Positions 32,459 through 41,937 of a stretch of DNA of 64,000 bases are shown here, in pieces (the first letter of the stretch is position 1; every line of letters starts with the position of its first letter). The position numbers and the translations under genes were made by a program. The stretch is from an uncultured Flavobacteriaceae bacterium (GTDB lineage: Bacteria > Bacteroidota > Bacteroidia > Flavobacteriales > Flavobacteriaceae), in contig CALSTV010000001.1 in NCBI GenBank assembly GCA_943789365.1, forward strand, positions 2,046,001 through 2,110,000. Direction: 5' to 3'. The notes beneath the pieces are model-generated. The model saw only the letters and a list, made by a program, of their open reading frames with translations. It was not told the DNA's origin and did no database searches.

Positions 32459-33142
32459 TCATATATTAAATTGCCCTCCTCCTTCACTCCGTTTCGGCGG
32501 ACAAGATTGTTCATTATCCATTGTAAATTGTTCCAGTTTTTTTCGAAACAAATTTGCGTACCTTAGAATGGTGTTTTTATCGATATGTGCCTCCTCGTTA
32601 ATCCTACCAATAATTTCAACTCCAGTCATCTTTTTGATAATACTTTCGGTGGTTGGATGTTCTTCTCCACTAAAAATAAGGGCCACTTCTAGTCCTTTTT
32701 GACGTAATAATTCTAGGGTCATCAGCGTGTGGTTGATACTTCCCAAATAATGCCTAGATACCACAAGTACCTTATAAGAAGGTTGTATCAAATCTAAAAT
32801 CGTATGTTGGTCATTTAACGGAACCAAGAGTCCGCCAGCACCCTCAATCACGAGCTTATTATTCGTTTTCGGGGGTTGAATAGCTTCCAATTCAATTTCA
32901 ATACCGTCTAGCTGCGCTGCTGCATGCGGACTCATAGGTGTTTTTAAAGCATAGCTATTGCTGTGAAAAACGGATGTCGTATTAGAAATCATCGCTTTCA
33001 CTTTGTGGGTATCCGAATACGATAATTCTCCCGCCTGAACAGGTTTCCAGTAGTCGGCAGATAAAGCCTCAGTAACAATTGCTGCTGTCAACGTTTTTCC
33101 TACTTCTGTAGAAATACCTGTGATAAAAATAGTTTTGTTCAT
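32459..33142 (-). CDS. bioD: Dethiobiotin synthetase
   Basis: A 227-residue ATP-dependent carboxylase closing the ureido ring of dethiobiotin. The P-loop GISTEVGKT (9-17), WKPVQAG and VIEGAGGLLVPL are the BioD motifs. The last ~15 residues (CPPKRSEGGG and following) are not part of the family. They are encoded by a G-rich intergenic repeat that has extended the C-terminus; this tail also occurs in other flavobacterial proteins. The gene lies between bioF (17 bp) and bioA (45 bp). Confidence 0.93.
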   Translation of the reverse strand: MNKTIFITGISTEVGKTLTAAIVTEALSADYWKPVQAGELSYSDTHKVKAMISNTTSVFHSNSYALKTPMSPHAAAQLDGIEIELEAIQPPKTNNKLVIEGAGGLLVPLNDQHTILDLIQPSYKVLVVSRHYLGSINHTLMTLELLRQKGLEVALIFSGEEHPTTESIIKKMTGVEIIGRINEEAHIDKNTILRYANLFRKKLEQFTMDNEQSCPPKRSEGGGQFNI

Positions 33143-33159
33143 TTCTGAATTGATAGTGC

Positions 33160-34293
33160 TTATTTCCCGACAAAAATAGCCAATTGCATCAATAAAGTTT
33201 CTATTTGTTCAAAAGTATTATAACTGTGCAAACAAATTCGCAAACGCTCTTGGCCCTGTGGTACCGTTGGGGCTAAAATAGCTTTTGTTGCAAAGCCTTT
33301 TTTTAACAATTGAATAGCCACCTCCTTAACATTGGAATTCCCCGGAAACAAACAAGACTGGATTGGGCTATTGCTTTCAATAAAAGAAGCTTGAAGATTC
33401 TGTTTGCAAAGGGTTTCTTTGAAAAAATCGATATTGGTTTTTAGCTTTGCTATCGCATTCGTGTTGTTGAGTTCTTGATAGGCTGCTTGAATCACTGCAA
33501 TGCTATGCAGGGAAGCAGCAGTAGTATAGATAAATGATCTTGAAAAATTAACCAAGTAATCTCTCAGTTCTTGTGAGCCTAAGACAACGGCGCCATGGCA
33601 GCCCAAGGCTTTTCCAAAAGTATGTACCCTGGCAAATATGTGTTTCTCAAGTGCTAAAGCTTGTACTAAACCTGTACCTTTCACTCCAAAAACGCCATTT
33701 GAGTGAGCTTCATCAACAATTAAATAACAATGGTTCTCAGCTGAAAAAGATGCGAGTTCCTTTAAAGGCGCACTGTCTCCATCCATAGAATACACTGCTT
33801 CCACTGCAATATAAACGGTGCCAGTACATTTTGAAAACTTCTTTTGTAAGTCGGATAAATCGTTGTGTTTGAATTTGAACGATTTGGCATTGGACAGGCG
33901 TATGCCATCGCGGATGGAAGCATGTATCAATTCATCGTATAAAACGGTAGCTCCTTTCTGCAGTATAGCAGAAAACAACCCAACATTAGCGTCGTATCCC
34001 GAATTGAATAACAAAGCTGACGGGCTATTATGAATTTGCGCAAGTTCTGACTCTACCTGTTCGTGAAGTACATGTGTGCCAGAAATCAAACGAGAACCCG
34101 TACTTCCATTTCGAAAGACAAAGCTTTTTACTTTTTCAGAAGCATTCGTGTAGATGTTTTTATGGGTTGCAAAGCCCAGATAATCATTCGAGACAAAATC
34201 AATTGCCTCTGCCTGAGGTTTTAAAACGCGAAAAGCATTGTTTTCTCTTCTGGCCTGAAGTTTATCAGAAAGTTCCTTAGGGAATAATTGCAT
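33160..34293 (-). CDS. bioF: 8-amino-7-oxononanoate synthase
   Basis: A 377-residue PLP enzyme condensing pimeloyl thioester with alanine to give KAPA, the first gene of this biotin operon. The PLP lysine is Lys228 in VHTFGKALG. The DEAH motif (194-197) and SNDYLGFATH near the start are typical. bioB and the pimeloyl-forming genes (bioC, bioH or bioW) are not in the window, so they must lie elsewhere or the route is incomplete. Confidence 0.95.
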   Translation of the reverse strand: MQLFPKELSDKLQARRENNAFRVLKPQAEAIDFVSNDYLGFATHKNIYTNASEKVKSFVFRNGSTGSRLISGTHVLHEQVESELAQIHNSPSALLFNSGYDANVGLFSAILQKGATVLYDELIHASIRDGIRLSNAKSFKFKHNDLSDLQKKFSKCTGTVYIAVEAVYSMDGDSAPLKELASFSAENHCYLIVDEAHSNGVFGVKGTGLVQALALEKHIFARVHTFGKALGCHGAVVLGSQELRDYLVNFSRSFIYTTAASLHSIAVIQAAYQELNNTNAIAKLKTNIDFFKETLCKQNLQASFIESNSPIQSCLFPGNSNVKEVAIQLLKKGFATKAILAPTVPQGQERLRICLHSYNTFEQIETLLMQLAIFVGK

Positions 34294-34592
34294 AATACCG
34301 TGTTGAACGGCTAAAATAAGAAACTTGTAGGAAACTCTTGTTTTTTCTACTCAATCCTAGGTAAGAATCGTTTGTTCGGAGTTAAAAACACTGTAAATGA
34401 ACCATATACCCCTATAGTTAAAAGATATACACCGTTTACTTTAGTAGAAATCAAGTAATTTTGAAGAAATGCTAGTGTCAATTGTTAGAAAGGTAATTGA
34501 TGTATGGTATTTAGGTAAATAGTGTGTTGGTTGCAAGATTGAAATCAACTAAATTTGAAAGGATAGATAATTATCATTGAAATAAGAATTTT
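34294..34592. promoter_or_regulatory. Divergent intergenic region with DUF1800 promoter
   Basis: Separates the minus-strand biotin operon from the plus-strand DUF1800 gene. A good promoter is visible: TTG at 34527-34529, a 20-bp spacer, then TAAATTTG at 34550-34557, leaving a 35-bp leader before ATG 34593. No obvious BirA operator is recognised on the biotin side. Confidence 0.6.
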
Positions 34593-36275
34593 ATGGCGTC
34601 ATTAGCACCCTTAACAGGTACATTAGGAAAACGTTTGGCAAAGCATCTTTTGCGAAGAACGACCTACTCTATAAACAAAAGCAGAATTGAAGAATTTAGT
34701 AATTATACCGTAGATCAAGCAATGACTGCTTTGACTACAATTCCAACGAAAAATCTTGAACAACCCATTCATTACATCAATGGCGATATCACAGCACCAA
34801 AACCTTGGATCAACGACGATGCAATATACGGAGCAAAGGATGTAAATAACGGAAGTGGAAACTCCTTGTTGAGAAATTATGTCGTTGGCTGGTGGTTAGA
34901 TGAAGCAAAGCGAGACACCTCTATTCAATCTAAAATGGCCTATTTCTTATTTACAGATTTTACCGCCTCATCGGATACTACAAATGGGGTATTGGGTGCT
35001 TATTACGACTATTTAAAGTTGTTGGAGTTTTTCTCTTTGGGTGATTGGAAAGAATTTATTTTTCAAATGACCAAAAATAACATCATGTTGTTTTATTTAA
35101 ATAACAATCAAAATACCAATGCCAATCCAAATGAAAACTATGCACGTGAAGTATTAGAATTATTTACCATTGGAAAAGGGGCGCAAGCCGGAGCTGGTGA
35201 TTATACCAATTACACCGAAGACGATGTGGTCGAAACAGCACGTGTTATGACTGGTTGGCAAATGACTTGGAATGGCAATAGGGGTACACACAGAAATGGT
35301 GCTGAGTTTGGGGACATTCCTTGTGGGTATCCCACTCCAGACAGACACGATTTTGGTGAAAAAGTATTTAGCCACCGGTTCGGAAACTATACAATTCCGG
35401 CCTGGAATACAAGTGGAAAAAGTACAACGGAGAAAAAGGCGCGTATGGAAGCCGAACTCAAAGAATTCATCGAACTGGTATTGGCACAAGACGAAACAGC
35501 CAAATTTATATGTAGAAAAATGTACCGCTATTTCGTGTCTAGAAAAATCACTTCCGAAATAGAAAACGATATTATTGCCCCCTTGGCAACTACGTTTAGA
35601 GCCAATTACAACCTAGGGCCAACAGTTGTCCAATTGTTGAAAAGTCAGCACTTTTACGATGCCGACGATTCAAACAATACAGATGAAATTATTGGAGGAA
35701 TGATAAAATCGCCTTTAGACCTTGCTTTGCAAACCTTAAGTCTGACCAATTTCCCCGTTCCGGATCCAATAAGCAAAGGGCAAAATCATTATAAGAAATT
35801 TTACTACTGGCAAATTAATGGAGCCATAATGGATCCTGCCAGTCAAGCACCATTTATTCCGCCTTCAGTGGCTGGATTTCCACCCAACTATGAAGCGCCA
35901 GATTTCGATAAGTTTTGGTTCAACTCATCCACCATTATTTCCAGATACAATATGGCAGATATCTTGTTGAATTCGAGCAAAACAACAGTGAACTTTTATG
36001 TGAGTAACTATATAAAAGACATCGTAAGCAATCCTTACGATCCTGCGGTCTTAGTTGGCGAATTGATTGACTTGTTCTTTCCAGAAGCAGTCACGCAAGA
36101 GCGATTGGATTATTTTATCAATGATATCTTATTGGACGACAGTTCTATTACACCTGCTATGTGGGCAGATGAATGGACAACATTTGCCAATACTAATAAT
36201 AGAAGTGCCGTTGAAGAACCTTTGAAGGACTTGTTCCGTGCGTTGCTGTGGTCACAGGAATATCAAAACAATTAA
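34593..36275 (+). CDS. DUF1800 family protein (copy 1)
   Basis: A 560-residue protein of the DUF1800 family, found next to DUF1501 genes in many marine Bacteroidetes and Planctomycetes. Family features are HLLRRTTY at the N-terminus, NPNENYAREVLELFTIG, the RHDFGEKVFSHRFGNY loop, and FICRKMYRYFVSRKI. No signal peptide is visible, so the route of export, if any, is unclear. It is co-transcribed with the DUF1501 gene (9-bp gap). It is duplicated at 38025. Biochemical function unknown. Confidence 0.85.
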   Translation: MASLAPLTGTLGKRLAKHLLRRTTYSINKSRIEEFSNYTVDQAMTALTTIPTKNLEQPIHYINGDITAPKPWINDDAIYGAKDVNNGSGNSLLRNYVVGWWLDEAKRDTSIQSKMAYFLFTDFTASSDTTNGVLGAYYDYLKLLEFFSLGDWKEFIFQMTKNNIMLFYLNNNQNTNANPNENYAREVLELFTIGKGAQAGAGDYTNYTEDDVVETARVMTGWQMTWNGNRGTHRNGAEFGDIPCGYPTPDRHDFGEKVFSHRFGNYTIPAWNTSGKSTTEKKARMEAELKEFIELVLAQDETAKFICRKMYRYFVSRKITSEIENDIIAPLATTFRANYNLGPTVVQLLKSQHFYDADDSNNTDEIIGGMIKSPLDLALQTLSLTNFPVPDPISKGQNHYKKFYYWQINGAIMDPASQAPFIPPSVAGFPPNYEAPDFDKFWFNSSTIISRYNMADILLNSSKTTVNFYVSNYIKDIVSNPYDPAVLVGELIDLFFPEAVTQERLDYFINDILLDDSSITPAMWADEWTTFANTNNRSAVEEPLKDLFRALLWSQEYQNN

Positions 36276-36284
36276 AAGAAGAAG

Positions 36285-37904
36285 ATGAAAAGAAGAAAAT
36301 TTTTACAATTATCTGCATTGAGTTCGGCAAGTACCTTGCTCTTAAATGGTCATCAAGTGAATGCCTTTTCTCAAACGGCATTGATGAACGGCATCCCCGC
36401 TTCTGTAATTGACGGAAGAGCGCTTGTATTGGTGCAACTAAAAGGTGGAAATGACGGTTTGAATACCTTAATTCCCGTAAATCAATACGATACCTATGCC
36501 AGTTTGCGTCCTACCGTAAAGTTAAAAAATTCCGGAGCCAATGCAGCCATGAATTTAGATAGCACTTTACCCCTCGAAGATCAAATGTTACTACATCCTT
36601 CTTTAACAGGGTTTAAAGATTTGTACGATGCCGGTAAAATGAAGATCATTCACAGCGTTGGATATCCAACCATTAACAAATCACATTTTGCCGCAAGAGC
36701 ACTTATGTTTAAAGGAGGTGACGGAACCCCTGAAAATGCCAATAAAACGTCAGGTTGGATGGCACGATACTTACATTCAGGTTATGACATACATAGCTAT
36801 GCAGACCCGTTAGGAATTCAATTGGGATCCAAAAAGCCTGCGTTGGGTTTTCATTCAGAACACGAACACAAAGTAGATGTGAACCTTACAGGACAAAATG
36901 TATCGGGCTATTACAACGTGATATCTAACATAGGTAATCCTACGCCAACAACCATTCAAGATACTGAACACGATGATAATATTAAGTTTATTAGCAATAC
37001 AGAGGCGAGTACAAACGCCTATTCTCAACGTATTAGCGAGGTGTTTAACGCAGGGAGTAACGCTAAGTCTTACCCAAATTTCGATTTAGCGAACCAATTA
37101 AAAACAGTCGCCAGAATGATCAAAGGAGGGTCTAAGACAAAGATTTTCTTAGTTTCCGCAGGTGGTTACGACACACATGCAGATCAAGTACAGAGTAGTT
37201 CTGAAAGTCATTTGGGAACACATGCTGAATTATTGCAAGAATTAGGAGATGCTATAAAAGCATTTCAGGAAGATATAGAAGCATTGGGAATCAATGAAAA
37301 AGTGGTGGCGGCTACCTTTACAGAATTTGGACGTAAACCCTTAGAGAATGGAAATTTAGGAACAGATCACGGAAACTTAGGTCCCATGTTTGTCTTTGGA
37401 ACCCATATAAAAGGAGGGGTGTCAGGAACCAATCTCGACTTATCATTAGTTACCAAACACTACGATGAAAACAATAGACAGTACGATTATAGACAGGTGT
37501 TTTCAACCCTGCTTTCCGACTTCTTAGGGGCTTCCAATACCGTGTTGCAAGCGACAGAGTTTGAAAATTTTATGGGAGAGCAAAAGATGGATTTAATTGA
37601 AGATGCGCACAAAGCAGATACGGATTTGGGAATTGATAAAATAGCTGAAGAAAAATTGAGCTGTTATCCAAATCCTGTAGAAGATACTTGTGTGGTCCGC
37701 TTTCAGTCGAAAAATATGTCGAGAGGGCATGTGGTCGTATACGATCTACAGGGCGCTAATATCCTCCATATGGCGCAAGATTTTGTGCCGGGAATGAATT
37801 TTGTGTCTTTAGACTTGTCACATCTGCAACCTGGGGTCTATATTTTAGCCGTTAAGGATAGTTACAATCGGACATTATCAACAAGTCAATTGATGAAAAA
37901 ATAG
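36285..37904 (+). CDS. DUF1501 family protein with T9SS tail (copy 1)
   Basis: A 539-residue protein. The N-terminus MKRRKFLQLSALSSAST is a twin-arginine-like signal, usual for DUF1501. The family is related in fold to sulfatases/alkaline phosphatases: LVLVQLKGGNDGLNTLIP, NKSHFAARALMF, AGGYDTHADQV, TEFGRKP and GTDHGNLGPMFV are visible. The last ~75 residues form a T9SS sorting domain (CYPNPVEDTCVVRF to the final LMKK). It is probably exported by Tat and then by T9SS. The partner is the DUF1800 protein; the pair may form a surface complex. Confidence 0.85.
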   Translation: MKRRKFLQLSALSSASTLLLNGHQVNAFSQTALMNGIPASVIDGRALVLVQLKGGNDGLNTLIPVNQYDTYASLRPTVKLKNSGANAAMNLDSTLPLEDQMLLHPSLTGFKDLYDAGKMKIIHSVGYPTINKSHFAARALMFKGGDGTPENANKTSGWMARYLHSGYDIHSYADPLGIQLGSKKPALGFHSEHEHKVDVNLTGQNVSGYYNVISNIGNPTPTTIQDTEHDDNIKFISNTEASTNAYSQRISEVFNAGSNAKSYPNFDLANQLKTVARMIKGGSKTKIFLVSAGGYDTHADQVQSSSESHLGTHAELLQELGDAIKAFQEDIEALGINEKVVAATFTEFGRKPLENGNLGTDHGNLGPMFVFGTHIKGGVSGTNLDLSLVTKHYDENNRQYDYRQVFSTLLSDFLGASNTVLQATEFENFMGEQKMDLIEDAHKADTDLGIDKIAEEKLSCYPNPVEDTCVVRFQSKNMSRGHVVVYDLQGANILHMAQDFVPGMNFVSLDLSHLQPGVYILAVKDSYNRTLSTSQLMKK

Positions 37905-37918
37905 GTCGTTTTTTTGTA

Positions 37919-37944
37919 AATTAGAACAAATATTTGTTCTAATT
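37919..37944. promoter_or_regulatory. 26-bp perfect palindrome between the two DUF1800-DUF1501 units
   Basis: A perfect inverted repeat with 13-bp arms (AATTAGAACAAAT and its complement), starting 14 bp after the DUF1501 stop. No T-run follows, so it is either a weak terminator or a protein-binding site. A TAGTTTTG (-7-like) at 37993-38000 precedes the second unit. Confidence 0.5.
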
Positions 37945-38024
37945 ATTGTATTTAATGTAACATTTGGTCGTCCATATTTTGATGTCAATGAATAGTTTTG
38001 TAACACTAAACTAAAACTATTTAT

Positions 38025-39695
38025 ATGGCATCATTAGTACCTTTTTCGGGAACGCTCGGTAGCAGGTTGGCAAAACACCTGCTCAAAAGAGCGACCTACA
38101 ATGTAAGTAAGGCTAGAATTGCTGAATTTAGCAATTACACAGTCGACCAAGCCTTTACCCAGCTGTTGACCTTACCTACAAAAAACTTAATTCAACCCAT
38201 CCACTATCCAAATGGAGGCGTGGCACAACCTACCCCCTGGATCAATGACGATCCTGTATATGGTACTGTTAATAATGACAACGGATCAGGGCAGGTAAAA
38301 AGAAACAATTATCTTGCTGGTTGGTGGATGGATGAGGCCAAAAGAGATACCTCTATTCGTTCTAAAATGACTTATTTTCTACTGAACGATTTTACAGCAT
38401 CCATCCGTACTTTAGACAATGCCTTTCATTATGACTACCTAATGTTGTTGGAGTTCTTCTGTTTAGGAGACTGGAAAGAGTTTTGCTTTCAAATGACAAA
38501 GAACAACGTAATGCTTAAGTATTTGAACAACGATGAAAACACCAATGCAAACCCCAACGAAAACTTTGCACGTGAAGTATTAGAATTGTTCACCATAGGA
38601 AAAGGACCACAGGTAGCCATTGGAGATTATTCCAACTACACCGAGTCTGATGTAGAAGAGGCAGCCAGAACATTAACCGGTTGGACACATACCAAAAATA
38701 ACAGAGGTTCCTATACCAATGGCGCTTCATTTGGTAATATCCCATGTGGGTATCCTCAGGCAAGTAAACACGATTTTGGAGAAAAACAATTTAGCCATCG
38801 ATTTGGCAATTATAAAATTGAAGAATGGGATGCTACCGGTAAATCCGATGCTCAAAAAGAAGTACGTATCGAAGAAGAGCTCAAAGAGTTTTTAGACATG
38901 GTACTCGCTCAGGATGAAACGGCAAAGTTTATCTGTAGAAAAATGTACCGCTTTTTTGTCTCTCGAAACATCACTTCAGAAATAGAAAACGACATCATTG
39001 CACCATTAGCAACCACTTTTAGAACCAACTATAACTTAGAAGCTACCATTACGCAGTTGTTAAAAAGTCAACACTTTTACGACGCTGATGATGCCAATAG
39101 CACAGATGAAATTATTGGAGGAATGGTTAAAAGTCCTTTAGACTTAGTACTGCAAACCTTGAGTCTAACCAACTACCCGGTTCCAGATCCAATTACACAT
39201 GGAGAACATCATTATAAAAACTTCTATTATTTCCAGTTGTTGAATAAAGTACTCGTGCCTAGTGGACAAGATATTTTTAGACCGCCTTCAGTAGCCGGTT
39301 TTCCACCTACTTACGAAGCACCAGATTTTGATAAGTTTTGGTTCAACTCCTCTACCATTATATCTAGGTATAATTTAGGAAGTGTATTGTTGAGCGGGCA
39401 AACAAAAGTAGATTTTAAGGTGTCAACTTTTGTAAAAGACAACGTGAGTGACCCCTCAGACCCAGTGGTTTTAGTAACCGAACTTACAGATTTGATGTTT
39501 CCTGAAAGTTGCAATGCAGAACGTTTGAATTATTTTGTAAATGACATTTTATTAGACAATGGCTCCTTAACTGCGGCCATGTGGGCAGATGAATGGATTG
39601 ACTATTTGAATAGCGGAAGTTCCAATGGAATTGAAAATGCCTTAGAGCCTTTGTTTGAAGCCTTACTATGGTCTCAAGAATTTCAAAACAACTAA
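38025..39695 (+). CDS. DUF1800 family protein (copy 2)
   Basis: A 556-residue paralog of the product of 34593-36275, alignable over its whole length (HLLKRATYNVSKARI, NPNENFAREVLELFTIG, KHDFGEKQFSHRFGNY, FICRKMYRFFVSRNI). The two share most conserved blocks but differ throughout, so the duplication is not recent. No signal peptide. Followed after 10 bp by the second DUF1501 gene. Function unknown. Confidence 0.85.
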   Translation: MASLVPFSGTLGSRLAKHLLKRATYNVSKARIAEFSNYTVDQAFTQLLTLPTKNLIQPIHYPNGGVAQPTPWINDDPVYGTVNNDNGSGQVKRNNYLAGWWMDEAKRDTSIRSKMTYFLLNDFTASIRTLDNAFHYDYLMLLEFFCLGDWKEFCFQMTKNNVMLKYLNNDENTNANPNENFAREVLELFTIGKGPQVAIGDYSNYTESDVEEAARTLTGWTHTKNNRGSYTNGASFGNIPCGYPQASKHDFGEKQFSHRFGNYKIEEWDATGKSDAQKEVRIEEELKEFLDMVLAQDETAKFICRKMYRFFVSRNITSEIENDIIAPLATTFRTNYNLEATITQLLKSQHFYDADDANSTDEIIGGMVKSPLDLVLQTLSLTNYPVPDPITHGEHHYKNFYYFQLLNKVLVPSGQDIFRPPSVAGFPPTYEAPDFDKFWFNSSTIISRYNLGSVLLSGQTKVDFKVSTFVKDNVSDPSDPVVLVTELTDLMFPESCNAERLNYFVNDILLDNGSLTAAMWADEWIDYLNSGSSNGIENALEPLFEALLWSQEFQNN

Positions 39696-39705
39696 AACTA
39701 CAGAC

Positions 39706-41328
39706 ATGAAAAGAAGAAAATTTATACAACTATCGGCTTTGAGTTCTGCAAGTTCATTACTCTTGAATGGCCATCAAATAAAAGCATTTTCAGAAACCGC
39801 CTTGCTCAATAATATTCCTGCCGAGGTAATCGATGGAAGAACCTTGGTCTTGGTACAATTGAGTGGAGGAAATGACGGCTTGAATACCATCATTCCATTG
39901 AATCAATACGATACCTATGCAAACCTCCGTCCGACCATTAAAATAAAAGAATCGGGAGCCAATGCGGGGATTCCATTAGACGGAACCCTGCCTTTACAAG
40001 AGCAGGTTTTAATACACCCATCACTTACGGCATTTAAAACGCTCTACGACGCAGGAAAACTAAATATTGTGCACAGTGTAGGATATCCAATTGTCAACAA
40101 ATCGCATTTTGCAGCCAGAGCTTTGATGTTTAAAGGAGGTGATGGAACCGTTGAAAACATTAACAAACCCAACGGATGGATGGCTCGGTTTTTACACTCC
40201 GGATATAATCCTGAGAGCTATCAAGACCCTTTAGGAATACAATTGGGTTCTAAAAAACCGTCGGTTGGATTCCATTCTGAACACGAACACAAAGTAGACG
40301 TAAATCTATCAGGACAAGATATATCTGGATATTACAATGTGATTTCGAATATTGGAAATCCAGTACCTACAGGATTTGGTGATACCGATTATGCAGAGAA
40401 TATTGAATTTATTTCGGGAATTGAAACTTCTGCAAATAATTATTCACAGCGTATCAGTCAGGTTTTTGACAATGGTTCAAACAGTATGACCTATCCTCAA
40501 TACGATTTGGCAAACCAATTGAAAACGGTTGCCAGAATGATAAAAGGAGGGTCGAAAACAAAAATATTCTTGGTGTTGATCGATGGTTTTGACAACCATT
40601 CTTCACAAGTAGAAAGTGCCGAAAATAGCCATTTGGGGAAACATGCCGAATTGCTGACCGAAGTAGGAGAGTCTATCAAAGCCTTTCAAGAAGACATTGA
40701 AGGCTTGGGCATTTCGGAAAAGGTAGTCACAGCCACCTTTACAGAATTCGGAAGAAAACCAAAAGAAAATGGAAATCTAGGTACCGATCATGGAAATTTA
40801 GGACCTATGTTTGTCATAGGGAAACATGTAAACGGAGGTATTACAGGAACCAATATGAACTTGTCTGGAATCGTTAAACATTATGATGAAACCTTAATGC
40901 AGCACGATTACCGTCAGGTGTTTTCTACGCTTATTAGCGATTTTTTAGGGGCTTCACCAAGTGTAGTCGAAGGTACGGAGTTTACCGATTATGACGGAGA
41001 TAACAAATTAGATTTGATTGCCTCCGCTCATAAAGCAAATAACGATCTAGGTGTCGACACAATTGACGAGGAGGTCTCTGTAAGCGTATACCCAAACCCT
41101 GTATACGATCATTGTGTTTTAAAATTCAGTGCAAACAACATGTTTAGAGGGCATATCGTACTCTATGATATGCAAGGTGCAATTGCCTTTCAACTCCCAC
41201 AAGATTTTTCACTGGGAATGAATCAGGCTCCTTTAAATTTAGAACACTTAGCTAGCGGCGTTTATATTGCCGCTGTAAAAGATGGCTATAACAAAACAAT
41301 GGCTACCTTTAGATTGTTAAAAAGATAA
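39706..41328 (+). CDS. DUF1501 family protein with T9SS tail (copy 2)
   Basis: A 540-residue paralog of the product of 36285-37904. I chose the ATG at 39706 (MKRRKFIQLSALSS) because it matches copy 1. An upstream in-frame ATG lies inside the DUF1800 gene. The twin-arginine-like signal, GGNDGLNTIIP, NKSHFAARALMF, TEFGRKP and GTDHGNLGPMFV are conserved. The AGGYDTH of copy 1 reads IDGFDNH here, changing a likely metal- or substrate-contact position. The T9SS domain (VYPNPVYDHCVLKF to RLLKR) is intact. A terminator follows. Confidence 0.85.
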   Translation: MKRRKFIQLSALSSASSLLLNGHQIKAFSETALLNNIPAEVIDGRTLVLVQLSGGNDGLNTIIPLNQYDTYANLRPTIKIKESGANAGIPLDGTLPLQEQVLIHPSLTAFKTLYDAGKLNIVHSVGYPIVNKSHFAARALMFKGGDGTVENINKPNGWMARFLHSGYNPESYQDPLGIQLGSKKPSVGFHSEHEHKVDVNLSGQDISGYYNVISNIGNPVPTGFGDTDYAENIEFISGIETSANNYSQRISQVFDNGSNSMTYPQYDLANQLKTVARMIKGGSKTKIFLVLIDGFDNHSSQVESAENSHLGKHAELLTEVGESIKAFQEDIEGLGISEKVVTATFTEFGRKPKENGNLGTDHGNLGPMFVIGKHVNGGITGTNMNLSGIVKHYDETLMQHDYRQVFSTLISDFLGASPSVVEGTEFTDYDGDNKLDLIASAHKANNDLGVDTIDEEVSVSVYPNPVYDHCVLKFSANNMFRGHIVLYDMQGAIAFQLPQDFSLGMNQAPLNLEHLASGVYIAAVKDGYNKTMATFRLLKR

Positions 41329-41334
41329 ATCTAT

Positions 41335-41366
41335 GAAAATCGTCTCCCTAGGAGGCGATTTTTTTC
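41335..41366 (+). terminator. Rho-independent terminator
   Basis: An AAAATCGTCTCC-CTAG-GAGGCGATTTT hairpin is followed by Ts, directly after the second DUF1501 gene. Confidence 0.85.
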
Positions 41367-41446
41367 AGGAATAATTATTCTCCATAGGAAGTAATAACTC
41401 AGAAGTCTTAAAAAAAGTTGATGTTTTTGCGGGATAACAGTTCAAA

Positions 41447-41475
41447 AAAAGAGGAGACCTATGGTCTCCTCTTTA
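41447..41475 (-). terminator. Terminator-like hairpin downstream of the DoxX gene
   Basis: AAAGAGGAGACC pairs with GGTCTCCTCTTT around a 3-base loop. A-rich and T-rich flanks mean it could end transcripts from either side. It lies 40 bp past the minus-strand DoxX gene. Confidence 0.75.
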
Positions 41476-41514
41476 TATACAGTACACAGTACCTTCTAAT
41501 TAATGTTACCCGCT

Positions 41515-41874
41515 CTATGCATACACCTTTTTATTGTAGATATACGAGGTAACAGCTAGTATCAAAGCAACCACCGCGCCGATATGTTCACCGTCGTTTA
41601 TATTCAGGTGAGCTGAAATTGCAAGCAATGAATTAAACACAAACCCGGCATAAGCCCATTCAGTTAAACTTCTTGATTTGTTGATCCAAATGGCCACAAC
41701 ACCCAATAACTTCGCAATCCCTAATGGATAAATAATATACGTTGGAAAGTTGAGGTTTTCAAACATGCCTCGTGCCAACTCGTTATTAAAGAAATACATA
41801 CTCGCTCCCAAAATAGCAAGTGCACTCATAAGCCCTGTTACAATTCTGTAAATAATTAAATCTCTGTTTTTCAT
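41515..41874 (-). CDS. DoxX family membrane protein
   Basis: A 119-residue inner-membrane protein with four hydrophobic helices (about 9-26, 46-62, 73-90, 97-113), matching DoxX-like proteins (YIIYPLGIAKLLGVVAIW, WAYAGFVFN). Relatives are linked to quinone- or sulfur-related redox and stress. It lies 63 bp downstream of a MarR regulator on the same strand and is probably its target or operon partner. Confidence 0.75.
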   Translation of the reverse strand: MKNRDLIIYRIVTGLMSALAILGASMYFFNNELARGMFENLNFPTYIIYPLGIAKLLGVVAIWINKSRSLTEWAYAGFVFNSLLAISAHLNINDGEHIGAVVALILAVTSYIYNKKVYA

Positions 41875-41937
41875 TTTATAAATATTAAATTAATGTTCGT
41901 GTTAAAAGTTTTCATGAAAAATATTATACCAAATTTT

